Positions 8,744 to 17,314 of a DNA stretch of 64,000 bases are shown here, piece after piece. Origin of the DNA: PVC group bacterium (GTDB lineage Bacteria > Verrucomicrobiota > Kiritimatiellia > CAIKKV01); the NCBI GenBank assembly GCA_945898015.1, contig CAMDGM010000001.1:62001-126000 (forward strand), in the 5' to 3' direction. A model generated the notes under the pieces. It ran no database searches, was not told the DNA's origin, and worked only from the letters and a program-made list of their open reading frames with translations. Both the position numbers and the translations under genes were made by a program. Position 1 is the stretch's first letter, and every line of letters starts with the position of its first letter.

Positions 8744-9887
8744 ACTGATCATCAACGGCCGGATGTTAAGCCAATGCGATGTGGGCATTGGAGCCTACAC
8801 CGCTCGACTCATCGAAGGGCTTGCCCGGCATGCGCCTTCGCTTGACCTTATCTGCATGGCCCCTTCAACATGCAATTTCACGTTCCCTCCCGGCATTCAG
8901 GTGCTTCGTCAACCCAAAACCTGTTTACCCAAACTACTCGCGGATGCGGCCTTTGATTGGTCAGTGGACAGGACTGCCCGAAGACGCTTTCCCCATCATT
9001 TTCTGCTTCACCCCAGCCCCACACCTGTGGCCTCTCGGCCGAACCAAACCTGCGTGGTGGTTCACGATTGCATTCCTGTTCATTACCCGATTTATCTGGG
9101 CAAAAAAATCATCCGCCGCCTCTTATCCCGCCGTTGCGACGCCGTTGCTCGCCGTTGTCGACTGACGCTAACGGTTTCCGACTTCTCACGCCAGGACATC
9201 ATTCGCCATCTCGGCGTTTCTCCCGATCACATCCGAGTTGTCCATCATTGGCTTCCTCCCGAATATAACCCCAAAACCGCCCGGCAGCAAGCTGAACGGG
9301 TGCGCAAGGCCTATAACCTGCCGCCACGGTTTTGGCTGTATGTCGGCGGTTACGACGTTCGAAAAAACATTGAATTCCTCCTCCAGGCATATGCGCTGGC
9401 CAAGCAACGATCCCCCTGCCCCCCTCTGGTTCTGGCAGGACGAATCCCGCCATTCGGCAACGAAACCTGCTGCCACACAAACGAAAGCCTGCGCGCCCTT
9501 CCGTTGCGAGAGGGTCAGGAGCTTATGCGACCGGGATTCATCGCTGCCAACGACATGCCCGGCCTGTATGCCGCGGCGGAGCTCTTGATCTACCCGTCCC
9601 TTTATGAGGGATTCGGACTTCCCATGCTGGAAGCCATGGGGTGCGGATGCCCGGCAATCAGCGCTAATAACACAAGTCTTCCGGAAGTGATCAAAGACAA
9701 CGATTACCGGTTTGAAACGCAAGACCCCGAATCCTTGATCCCGCTCCTGGCAAAAGCCGCCTTAACGCCCTTGCCTTTGAATCCCTCGTTTTCAATACAG
9801 GCGTTCTCGGAAAAGACAGCCGTAACCCATGTCCTTTCGCTTTTACAAGAGGCCGCCAGTCAAACCGAATTGCCAGCCCGCGACTAA
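8733..9887 (+). CDS. Glycosyltransferase family 4
   Basis: A 384-residue GT-B enzyme. The start MPLKLIINGRMLSQCDVGIG matches GT4 enzymes with a G-x-G-x-Y loop; FWLYVGGYDVRKNIEFLLQA opens the donor domain and YPSLYEGFGLPMLEAMGCG is the E-x7-E signature. ATG 8733 lies 11 nt inside the methyltransferase gene; the track start at 8661 is further inside and less plausible. It converges with the FkbM methyltransferase gene 26 nt downstream. It is the only glycosyltransferase of this cluster on the plus strand. Confidence 0.9.
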   Translation: MPLKLIINGRMLSQCDVGIGAYTARLIEGLARHAPSLDLICMAPSTCNFTFPPGIQVLRQPKTCLPKLLADAAFDWSVDRTARRRFPHHFLLHPSPTPVASRPNQTCVVVHDCIPVHYPIYLGKKIIRRLLSRRCDAVARRCRLTLTVSDFSRQDIIRHLGVSPDHIRVVHHWLPPEYNPKTARQQAERVRKAYNLPPRFWLYVGGYDVRKNIEFLLQAYALAKQRSPCPPLVLAGRIPPFGNETCCHTNESLRALPLREGQELMRPGFIAANDMPGLYAAAELLIYPSLYEGFGLPMLEAMGCGCPAISANNTSLPEVIKDNDYRFETQDPESLIPLLAKAALTPLPLNPSFSIQAFSEKTAVTHVLSLLQEAASQTELPARD

Positions 9888-9912
9888 GCCAAAGGGCGCC
9901 TCCCCGCATCCC

Positions 9913-10659
9913 TCAAGGACACGGTGTCGCCCACAACAATCCCGATGACGGCACACGCTCCTGACAGCGGTACCCGCACGCTCCAAGAATTTCGGCACAC
10001 CGCTCGAAAGTCCTGTGCCCCTCCCGCAAATGATAGGCTTGAACCAGAAGGTCGGGCCGGTGGGTCCGCAGCGTGGTTTCCGCGCCCCGAAGCGCCTCCA
10101 GTTCCGCCCCCTCAATGTCCATTTTAATCAATCCGACCTGTTCCCCCCCGTTCTCCCGGACCCACTGATCCAGAGCCACAACAGGAACCTTCTCCAGACA
10201 CGGATAGCCTGGCGGAAACTGGGACACAGACTGCAACGAACTGATGGCCCCGTGTGTCCGAAACGCCAGCACATCCGAACACGTCCACAACCCCCGGTCG
10301 ACCACGGTTATCCGACCACCCAATTCATTGAGCCCGATATTCCGCTGCAACAGCACCCGCTGCCTCCAGGACGGCTCGAACGCGTAAACGCGCGACCCCG
10401 GATACGACAACGCGGCCGCCATAGCAAAAAGGCCCGTGGCTGACCCGGCATCCACAATCACGCGATAATCCGGGTGCTCCTTCAATACTTGGAAATAGGG
10501 AGCAATCTCCGCATTGAAATTTTGCTGGCTGGATTCATCCCACCACCATGAACGCACCAGGCGCAGCTTCCGCCCCGACCACTCGACCTCGCCGCGCCGG
10601 GGTGTTCCCCTCGCCTCCAGGAGACGTATGGCTTGCTTAAGGCTTTCAATCAAATGCAT
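9913..10659 (-). CDS. FkbM family methyltransferase
   Basis: A 248-residue protein with VIVDAGSATGLFAMAAALSY as SAM-binding motif I, RVYAFEPSWRQRVLLQRNI as the FEP motif typical of FkbM enzymes, and GLIKMDIEGAELEALRGAE, the family's defining DIEG segment. FkbM members O-methylate sugars or other hydroxyl groups. The start ATG 10659 has AGGAG 7 nt upstream. It is the last gene of the flippase-GT2-GT4-FkbM run, so it probably decorates the polysaccharide. Confidence 0.9.
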   Translation of the reverse strand: MHLIESLKQAIRLLEARGTPRRGEVEWSGRKLRLVRSWWWDESSQQNFNAEIAPYFQVLKEHPDYRVIVDAGSATGLFAMAAALSYPGSRVYAFEPSWRQRVLLQRNIGLNELGGRITVVDRGLWTCSDVLAFRTHGAISSLQSVSQFPPGYPCLEKVPVVALDQWVRENGGEQVGLIKMDIEGAELEALRGAETTLRTHRPDLLVQAYHLREGHRTFERCAEILGACGYRCQERVPSSGLLWATPCP

Positions 10660-10694
10660 GTCTCACTCCTCTCCCGTCTTACCCGATGGCTCGC

Positions 10695-11783
10695 TCATGA
10701 ACCCTGTCGCCCGTCCGACACAGCCCGATATATTTCCAAAACCCGCGCGGCACAGAAATCCCAGGAAAACTTCGCCGCCTGAACCAACCCGGCGCCGGCA
10801 TAGTGTTCGCGCGCCACGGAATCCGTTGCCATCCGCCGCATCGCATCCCCATAAGCCGCCGGCGTCAAATCGGACCAGCAAACAGCCTCCCCGCCCACTT
10901 CCGGAAGACTTGCCACACGAGAACAAACCACCGGACACCCCATGGACATGGCCTCCAAAACAGGCAAGCCGAATCCCTCGTATAAACTTGGAAATAGTAA
11001 CGCAACCGCCCGACGATACAGCGCCGCAACCACATGATCCGGCTGATAGCCCAGATAGATCCACCCCTTTTCTTCCCCGCCTTCATGCTGCACTCCCGGC
11101 CAACGCGCCCCCACAACGACCAGGGGCAACAACGGCTTTCCCCCGCCCGCCAACCCATACGCCTCCCGGAGCAGCCGGAGATTTTTTCCAGGTTCCAAAG
11201 ACCCCACAAACAGGAAAAACTGCTCGGGCAACGCCACTCCGGCCGGCACGTCATTCTCCGCCGGATACTCCGCAGCCAGGCTGCTGCCCAAATACACAAC
11301 CTCCAGTTTCGCCGGGGACAAGCCTAGCAACGACATCGCCTCGCTAGCCGTAAAATGACTGTCACAAATCACCCGATCCGCCCGATGGAGCAAATGAAGG
11401 CGACGGGGCTCAGAAAATCGCTGCCACCAGCGATAGCGTTCCGGACGGCGTAAAATCGCCAGATCATGAAGCGTCACCACCTCGCGAACGCCCGGCGGTT
11501 TCACAATCGGCAATGAAGGGGTGCATCGATGAAGGATATCCGCGTGCATCCGGCTTGCCGCCTTCGGCGCTACATACGTGGACCAAATCCATTCCCGATA
11601 CGCAGTCTTCAACGCTCGACCCGGCTGGCGATACCCGAAGTTTTCAACCGGCCACGAAAGCTCCATAAAGGAAACATCCGCCGGGGAAAGCCGGCGCAAT
11701 CCACCCAGCAACCCCCGCACATAGCGGCTCGTCCCCGCTCGCGTGACATAAACACTATTGGTGTCCAGCGCTACGCGCAACAT
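10695..11783 (-). CDS. Glycosyltransferase family 4
   Basis: A 362-residue GT4 enzyme. MLRVALDTNSVYVTRAGTSRY gives the N-terminal domain with its glycine loop, FFLFVGSLEPGKNLRLLREA starts the donor-binding domain, and FPSLYEGFGLPVLEAMSMG is the E-x7-E signature. It lies between GT2 (55-nt gap) and FkbM (35-nt gap) genes in one minus-strand run. Similar architecture to the GT4 genes at 5.1 and 8.7 kb, although the sequences differ clearly, consistent with different linkages. Confidence 0.92.
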   Translation of the reverse strand: MLRVALDTNSVYVTRAGTSRYVRGLLGGLRRLSPADVSFMELSWPVENFGYRQPGRALKTAYREWIWSTYVAPKAASRMHADILHRCTPSLPIVKPPGVREVVTLHDLAILRRPERYRWWQRFSEPRRLHLLHRADRVICDSHFTASEAMSLLGLSPAKLEVVYLGSSLAAEYPAENDVPAGVALPEQFFLFVGSLEPGKNLRLLREAYGLAGGGKPLLPLVVVGARWPGVQHEGGEEKGWIYLGYQPDHVVAALYRRAVALLFPSLYEGFGLPVLEAMSMGCPVVCSRVASLPEVGGEAVCWSDLTPAAYGDAMRRMATDSVAREHYAGAGLVQAAKFSWDFCAARVLEIYRAVSDGRQGS

Positions 11784-11838
11784 GGCCCATCCCCCTTCTT
11801 CCCGCCATCAAACCTCAAGCCCGGCTTCATCAATTCTC

Positions 11839-12849
11839 CTACCGGCGGGCGTTCCACCAAAAGGCCTTGGCCACACGGTACGAATTAAAAACCAGACGAA
11901 GCCCCCATCGAACCCACGGGCGCTCCAGCCAACCAAACAACGGAACACTCCGCCGGTTATACGCCGGCTCCTCTTTGAACCACCCATCCAATTGGGCCCG
12001 CACCTGCCGTAATCGGACGACATCAAAATACCCCGCAAAGCGAATCAGGGCTTTGGGCAGCCAGTTCAACACCGCATGTCGAACATGAGCCAAATCCCCG
12101 TCGGACAAAACCCCTTCCGCATGAAGCCCAAACGCCCATTGATAATAATCCAGGCAAAGATGCTGAAGGGCGTCGTAATCCACCACCAACGGCTGGCGAG
12201 CCCCCACCCACGGCTGGCCGATATAGAACGACGGCAACGACGACGGAATCAACGCCCTCACGCTCAGTTCGGCCAGAATCCCGCGATACACTTCAAAATC
12301 CGCCAGCGCCCGTCGTTTAACAATGCCAGCCAGCGCCTGCTTTGCCACCACGGCATTGAAAACGAATCCGGAATAATGCCCGACGGAGGGATGTTTCATG
12401 ACGTCGTAAGCCCGCCCGAATTCCCGGTCCGCCAGCGGACCCACATGCGGAGCGCGGGGGCGATCAGGTGATCGCGTGAAAGAGCTGTAATTCAAGGCGA
12501 TGAACGCATACTCGCGCCGTTGCGCCACCGCCAGGATGCCCGCCACGGCCCCGGGCAAATAGATGTCATCATCGCACAGGATGGCGATATACTGCCCCTT
12601 GGCATACTCAATGCACTTGGCCTGATTTCCCGCATACCCCAGGTTTCGATCATTTCGAAACGACCGGAGGGCGGCATACCGCCCGGTATACGCCTTCACC
12701 ACCTCCGGAGTCTCATCCGGGGACGCATTGTCAATCACCACGACTTCCACCGGCACCCGAATCGTCTGGGGCAAGACCGAGTCCAGGCACTCCCGAAGGT
12801 ATCGCGCCCGGTTGAAGGTGGGAATCATGATGGACAGAACCGGCATCAT
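11839..12849 (-). CDS. Glycosyltransferase family 2
   Basis: A 336-residue GT-A enzyme. MMPVLSIMIPTFNRARYLREC is the GT2 N-terminal strand, VVVIDNASPDETPEVV the nucleotide-binding loop and YIAILCDDDIYLPGAV the metal-binding DDD motif. ATG 12849 overlaps the flippase stop as ATGA, so the track start at 12921 is rejected. The C-terminal 150 residues show no membrane helices, unlike processive GT2 synthases. Probably transfers one sugar to the lipid-linked intermediate in the cytoplasm. Confidence 0.9.
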   Translation of the reverse strand: MMPVLSIMIPTFNRARYLRECLDSVLPQTIRVPVEVVVIDNASPDETPEVVKAYTGRYAALRSFRNDRNLGYAGNQAKCIEYAKGQYIAILCDDDIYLPGAVAGILAVAQRREYAFIALNYSSFTRSPDRPRAPHVGPLADREFGRAYDVMKHPSVGHYSGFVFNAVVAKQALAGIVKRRALADFEVYRGILAELSVRALIPSSLPSFYIGQPWVGARQPLVVDYDALQHLCLDYYQWAFGLHAEGVLSDGDLAHVRHAVLNWLPKALIRFAGYFDVVRLRQVRAQLDGWFKEEPAYNRRSVPLFGWLERPWVRWGLRLVFNSYRVAKAFWWNARR

Positions 12850-14162
12850 ACATGGACCTGCCTTCGTTCCAGCGCCGTGCGCGCCCAGGCCATGCCCAGC
12901 AGCGCGCCCGGCAAAACGCAAAGCACCGAGGCCAGCGCCACCCCATGAATTCCCATGTATCGCCCGAATACGATCGGCAATCCGATCAGGGGAATCAACA
13001 TCAACAACGACAGGGTCGCCTGGCAGCGGACGATCCCGAGACTGTTCAACAAAACGGAATAGGTGTTGGCCGCTCCCGTCAGGATAATCCCGAGCGCAAA
13101 CAGGCCAGCCAGCTCATAATCCCGGATCCATCGGCCAGTCCACACCCTCAACACGAGCGGATGCCCCGCCCACACAACCATCCCGCCCGCCACGAACAAA
13201 AGCGGCCACAGCCGCCGCATGCAAACCTGGAGCTTCTTCCGGACCCACTCCCACTCCCCCAGCCGGGCATGAACCGTATACGCAGGCCCCAGAGGCGCCA
13301 GAAGCGCCAGATGAAAGGTCGCCAGAAATCCGAAAATCCGCTGGATCAGAGAGAAGTCGCCCGCCACCACAAGCCCCCCCGCCGCCCCGGCAATGACCGG
13401 CCCCACCACCCCTGCCGTCATGGCGGACAGGCTGAGCACAAAAAACTCAAGACTCGGCTTCAAGAACGAGCGCAACACCGCCCCCTGCTCCCGCCACGGC
13501 GTCCACTGCCAGCGCCACCCGCACCGCCCCATCAAAACCAGGGTCATCCCGAGCCCGCACACCCCATACACCCCGAAAAAACTCATCACCAGAACCGGAA
13601 AATTTCCCGCCTGAAGCACCAACCCGAAAACCACCATCAGCACGCCGGACTGGATAATGCTCAAGAGGCTCACAAAGATGATTTCCTGCCGCGCAAAAAA
13701 TACCGTCGCCGCCACCGTGAGCGGCTGGTTCAACATCACGAGCCCGCACACCACCGGAAACAGCCACTGTACCTGCCGGGCCAAGGCGGGCGATTGAATC
13801 TTAAACAACCCCCCCCAATCCAGCCACGGAAGAACTCCCACGCAAAACATAAACCCGACCAAACCGACCAGGCATTCCACATGAAACACCGCCCAGAACG
13901 TTTCCCGCTGCTCGCGGTCCGAATGCGCCCGGGCCGTCAACGCCGCCATCCGGTTTCCCAATCCATACCGGAGCCCCAAATCCAACGCCAACCCGAAATT
14001 CATCACGGCAAAACAAATAACCCAGAACCCGAATTCCTCACCGGGCAAGCGACGGGCGGCCAGGGCCATGGTCACCAGCACCAAAATCACCGCCGCCACC
14101 CGCGCCAAGGCGGCTGCCAGAGAACGCCACCGTCCGGACGCCTGTTGAAAAGTAATCATCAT
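12846..14162 (-). CDS. Polysaccharide flippase, Wzx-like (MVF/MATE superfamily)
   Basis: A 438-residue protein with about twelve hydrophobic segments. LAARRLPGEEFGFWVICFAV and LDLGLRYGLGNRMAAL are typical of polysaccharide-export flippases that move undecaprenyl-linked repeat units across the inner membrane. The track start is GTG 14183, but a -10 hexamer (TATACT) overlaps those codons; I therefore prefer ATG 14162 (MMITFQQASG). No ribosome binding site precedes it, so the mRNA may be leaderless. First gene of the flippase-GT2-GT4-FkbM run. Confidence 0.88.
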   Translation of the reverse strand: MMITFQQASGRWRSLAAALARVAAVILVLVTMALAARRLPGEEFGFWVICFAVMNFGLALDLGLRYGLGNRMAALTARAHSDREQRETFWAVFHVECLVGLVGFMFCVGVLPWLDWGGLFKIQSPALARQVQWLFPVVCGLVMLNQPLTVAATVFFARQEIIFVSLLSIIQSGVLMVVFGLVLQAGNFPVLVMSFFGVYGVCGLGMTLVLMGRCGWRWQWTPWREQGAVLRSFLKPSLEFFVLSLSAMTAGVVGPVIAGAAGGLVVAGDFSLIQRIFGFLATFHLALLAPLGPAYTVHARLGEWEWVRKKLQVCMRRLWPLLFVAGGMVVWAGHPLVLRVWTGRWIRDYELAGLFALGIILTGAANTYSVLLNSLGIVRCQATLSLLMLIPLIGLPIVFGRYMGIHGVALASVLCVLPGALLGMAWARTALERRQVHV

Positions 14163-14171
14163 CTGGTTTTC

Positions 14172-14200
14172 AGTATAGGACACGCCGCCATCATAATCAA
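14172..14200 (-). promoter_or_regulatory. Sigma-70-like promoter of the flippase operon
   Basis: On the minus strand TTGATT (4/6 of consensus) and TATACT (5/6) are separated by 17 nt. The expected transcription start falls only about 2-4 nt before ATG 14162, predicting a leaderless message. It lies within the ORF-track version of the flippase start, which argues against GTG 14183. Confidence 0.5.
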
Positions 14201-14221
14201 TGACACTTCCAGACTCTGATA

Positions 14222-14250
14222 TTGTTATTTATTCCGATTCCTTTTAGAGT
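14222..14250 (+). promoter_or_regulatory. Candidate promoter of the iorA operon
   Basis: TTGTTA and TAGAGT are separated by 17 nt, each matching 4/6 of the sigma-70 consensus. The predicted start would leave a leader of about 30 nt holding GAGGGAGA before ATG 14289. It shares the 105-nt intergenic region with the divergent flippase promoter. Confidence 0.4.
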
Positions 14251-14288
14251 AGCTGCTTAACTTAATCCGAGGGAGATCCCGTATCGAC

Positions 14289-15875
14289 ATGGATACCAAG
14301 ACGTTATTTTTGGGCGATGAAGCCGTGGCGCAGGGGGCGATGGACGCCGGCATCAGCGGCGTATACGCCTATCCCGGCACGCCCTCCACCGAAATCATGG
14401 AATACGTTCAAGCCGCCCCCGAGGCCGGAGCCCGCGGCGTCCACCGGCAGTGGAGCGCCAACGAAAAGACGGCCATGGAAGAGGCGCTGGGCATGTCCTA
14501 CGCCGGCAAACGAGCCCTGGTCTGCATGAAGCATGTGGGCCTCAATGTTGCCGCCGACGCCTTCATCAACTCCGCCATCACCGGCGTGAACGGCGGCCTC
14601 GTGGTCGTCGCCGCCGACGATCCCTCCATGCATTCCAGCCAGAACGAGCAGGACTCCCGCTTCTACGGCAAATTCGCGGCCGTGCCCGTGTGCGAACCCT
14701 GCAGCCAGCAGGAGGCCTACGACATGGTCCGCGCCGCCTTCGACTTTTCGGAAAAAATCCGCCTGCCCGTGCTCCTGCGCATCACCACCCGGCTCGCCCA
14801 CTCCCGCGCCGATGTGGTCCCCGCTCCGGCCCGCGCGGAAAACCCGCTGAACCCCTCCTCGGATCCACGGCAATGGGTGCTCCTGCCGGCACATGCCCGC
14901 CGGAACTGGGCCGCCCTCCTCGCCCGCATGCCGGAAATCACCGCCCTCGGCGATGCCTTTCCCTGGAACCGCTTCATCCCCGGAACCAATCGCCAGATGG
15001 GTATCCTGGCCGCCGGAATCGCCTTCAACTATCTCAACGAGTGCTTTCCCGGCGGAACCTGTCCCTTCCCCATCCTGAAACTCGGCCAATACCCCCTTTC
15101 CTCCGCCCGCCTCGCCACCCTCCAGGCCGCCTGCGACTCCCTCCTCATTTTGGAGGACGGGGCCCCTTTCATTGAAGAACAACTGGTGGGCCTGTTCCCC
15201 AACCCCGTCATGCCCATCCGCGGCCGCCTGGACGGCACCCTCCCCAGGACCGGCGAGCTCACGCCTGAAAACGTGGCCGCCGCACTCGGTCGCGCCCGCC
15301 CCGAAGGCCCCGCCGTTCCGCCCCTGGTCACACCCCGCCCGCCCGCCCTCTGCCGCGGCTGTCCCCACTCGGACACCTACGCCTTCCTCAAGGAGGTCAT
15401 GTCCGACTTCCCGGCCGGCCGCGTCTTCTCCGATATCGGCTGCTATACGCTCGGCGCCCTCCCGCCCTACGAGGCCATCCACTCCTGCGTGGATATGGGA
15501 GCCTCGATCACCATGGCCAAAGGCGCTTCCGACGCGGGTGTGCGCCCGGCCATCGCCGTGATCGGCGATTCCACCTTCGCCCATTCCGGGATCACCGGAC
15601 TGCTCGATGCGGTCGCCGAGTCAAGCCCGGTCAAGCTGCTCATCCTCGACAACGAAATCACCGGCATGACCGGCGGCCAGGAATCGCTCGCGTTCGGCCG
15701 GCTCGAATCCATCGCAGCCGGAATCGGCGTGGACCCGGCCCATATCCGGGTCGTGACGCCCCTCGCCAAGCACCACGCCGAAAACGTCCGGATCCTGCGC
15801 GAGGAAATCGCCTGGCCGGGCGTCTCCGTCATCATCGCCCGCCGGGCCTGCATCCAGATGCGGAGGAAAGGCTGA
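14289..15875 (+). CDS. iorA: Indolepyruvate ferredoxin oxidoreductase alpha subunit, lacking C-terminal ferredoxin domain
   Basis: A 528-residue IorA-type 2-oxoacid oxidoreductase. The N-terminal pyrimidine-binding domain holds YPGTPSTEIMEYV and the conserved HVGLNVAADAF; the C-terminal TPP domain holds LCRGCPHSDTYAFL, DIGCYTLGALPPYEA and the Mg/TPP motif GDSTFAHSGI. These enzymes decarboxylate aryl pyruvates to aryl-acetyl-CoA and reduce ferredoxin. Characterised IorA subunits continue beyond this point into a domain with two [4Fe-4S] clusters; here the protein stops after ARRACIQMRRKG, so electrons must leave through another partner. GAGGGAGA precedes the start. iorB follows after 1 nt, with NfnAB-like genes downstream. 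Confidence 0.93.
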   Translation: MDTKTLFLGDEAVAQGAMDAGISGVYAYPGTPSTEIMEYVQAAPEAGARGVHRQWSANEKTAMEEALGMSYAGKRALVCMKHVGLNVAADAFINSAITGVNGGLVVVAADDPSMHSSQNEQDSRFYGKFAAVPVCEPCSQQEAYDMVRAAFDFSEKIRLPVLLRITTRLAHSRADVVPAPARAENPLNPSSDPRQWVLLPAHARRNWAALLARMPEITALGDAFPWNRFIPGTNRQMGILAAGIAFNYLNECFPGGTCPFPILKLGQYPLSSARLATLQAACDSLLILEDGAPFIEEQLVGLFPNPVMPIRGRLDGTLPRTGELTPENVAAALGRARPEGPAVPPLVTPRPPALCRGCPHSDTYAFLKEVMSDFPAGRVFSDIGCYTLGALPPYEAIHSCVDMGASITMAKGASDAGVRPAIAVIGDSTFAHSGITGLLDAVAESSPVKLLILDNEITGMTGGQESLAFGRLESIAAGIGVDPAHIRVVTPLAKHHAENVRILREEIAWPGVSVIIARRACIQMRRKG

Positions 15876-15876
15876 T

Positions 15877-16467
15877 ATGAAGTACGACATGATCATCGCG
15901 GGAGTCGGAGGTCAAGGCATCCTGTCCATCGCCTCCCTGCTCGGCCGGGCCGCACTCAACCTCAATCTGCACCTCAAGCAGTCCGAGGTTCACGGCATGG
16001 CACAACGCGGGGGCGCGGTGCTGGCCCACCTTCGGATTGCCGACCAGCCGATCCACTCCGACCTCGTCCCGCGCGGTGCCGCCGCCATGATCCTGTCCAT
16101 GGAGCCGCTGGAAGCCCTGCGCTATCTGCCCTGGCTCGACACCGCCACCGGCTGGGTGGTGACCAACGCCGAACCTCTCCACAACATCGAACCTTATCCG
16201 AACCTGGACGCCATCGCCGCCGAAATCCGGCGCCTGCCCCAGGCCTTCCTGTTCAACGCCGACAAAATGGCACGCGATCTCGGGGCGCCCCGGGCCGTCA
16301 ACATGGCCATGCTCGGCGCGGCGTCTACGTTCATTCCCCTCCCCTCCGCCGCTCTCGAATCGGCCATCGTCTCTCAATTCTCCAGAAAAGGCGAAACGGT
16401 GGTCGCCTCCAATCTGGCCGTCTTCCGCGCGGGACGCCAGGCCACCGCCGCGCTCCATCCGGGATAA
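15877..16467 (+). CDS. iorB: Indolepyruvate ferredoxin oxidoreductase beta subunit
   Basis: A 196-residue gamma-type 2-oxoacid oxidoreductase domain. DMIIAGVGGQGILSIASLLG is the family's glycine-rich start and KQSEVHGMAQRGGAVLAHLR the conserved SEVHGMAQRGG box. Length is normal for IorB. GGAGGAAAGG lies just upstream of ATG 15877, inside the end of iorA, giving tight coupling. With IorA it forms the catalytic heterodimer for oxidative decarboxylation of aryl pyruvates in amino acid fermentation, or the reverse carboxylation. Confidence 0.93.
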   Translation: MKYDMIIAGVGGQGILSIASLLGRAALNLNLHLKQSEVHGMAQRGGAVLAHLRIADQPIHSDLVPRGAAAMILSMEPLEALRYLPWLDTATGWVVTNAEPLHNIEPYPNLDAIAAEIRRLPQAFLFNADKMARDLGAPRAVNMAMLGAASTFIPLPSAALESAIVSQFSRKGETVVASNLAVFRAGRQATAALHPG

Positions 16468-16472
16468 GGCCC

Positions 16473-17264
16473 ATGATCATCGACTGCCATACCCACGCCT
16501 TCCCCGACCACCTGGCGGCCCGGGCGCTCGCCTCCATCGAATCCGGCGGCGGCGATGCCAGGCACGTGCTCGACGGCACTGTCGGCAACCTGCTCAAATC
16601 CATGGATCAGGCGGGCATTGATAAATCCTTGATGCTCAACATCGCCACCAAGCCCGACCGGTTTGCGCCCATCCTGAAATTCTGCTCGGCCGCCCGATGC
16701 GACCGGATCATCCCCTTCCCCTCCGTCCATCCCGACGATCCCGAGCTGAAAAGCCACCTGAAAACCATCCGCGCAGAAGGCTTCCTGGGCATCAAACTCC
16801 ACCCCTACTACCAGGACTTCCTGTTCGACGAGGAACGCCTCTTCCCCCTCTATGCGTCGCTTGTAGAAGAGGGCCTGTTTCTCGCGGCCCATACCGGCTA
16901 TGATATTTCCTTCGGAAAAATCGAAAAATGCTGCCCCGAGCGCATCATCCGCGTCCTGGACCGCTTCCCCGGGCTTAAACTCATGACCACCCACCTGGGC
17001 GCCTGGAATGATTACGCGGAAGTCCGCCGCTGGCTGATCGGCCGGCCCATCTACCTGGAAATTTCCTGCGCCTCTCAGTGTATCCCCCCCGCGGAAATCA
17101 AGGACATCATTGAGAAACACGGCCCGCAATATGTGCTTTTCGGATCCGACTCCCCCTGGGTAGCCCAGGAAGAAACCCTGACCGGACTGCGGAGCCTGGG
17201 GCTCAGTCCCGACATACTGGCCATGATCGAAGGAAATAACGCCCGCCGCTTTTTCGGCCTGTAA
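16473..17264 (+). CDS. Amidohydrolase family 2 (PF04909-type) metal-dependent hydrolase
   Basis: A 263-residue TIM-barrel hydrolase. Ligand motifs appear in order: HTH in MIIDCHTHAF, GIKLHPYYQDF, the histidine in LFLAAHTGYD, TTHLGAWND, and the aspartate in VLFGSDSPWV. The family covers decarboxylases and hydrolases of cyclic or aromatic acids, as well as uncharacterised members. Placement 5 nt after iorB, before NfnAB-like genes, suggests action on a product or precursor of aryl-acetyl-CoA, but the substrate is not readable. A distant homologue lies at 21.4 kb. Confidence 0.85.
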   Translation: MIIDCHTHAFPDHLAARALASIESGGGDARHVLDGTVGNLLKSMDQAGIDKSLMLNIATKPDRFAPILKFCSAARCDRIIPFPSVHPDDPELKSHLKTIRAEGFLGIKLHPYYQDFLFDEERLFPLYASLVEEGLFLAAHTGYDISFGKIEKCCPERIIRVLDRFPGLKLMTTHLGAWNDYAEVRRWLIGRPIYLEISCASQCIPPAEIKDIIEKHGPQYVLFGSDSPWVAQEETLTGLRSLGLSPDILAMIEGNNARRFFGL

Positions 17265-17314
17265 ACTCAGGCCGAAGCCCTCCCTAACCCAGAAAGACAA
17301 GCCGCCAACACGCC

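Noticed and set aside
12852-14219. 455-aa plus-strand ORF opposite the flippase
   Set aside because: His/Arg/Pro-rich shadow; the minus strand encodes a coherent multi-helix flippase.
14304-15584. 426-aa minus-strand ORF opposite iorA
   Set aside because: Gly/His/Glu-rich antisense frame with no family resemblance; caused by high GC codon bias of iorA.
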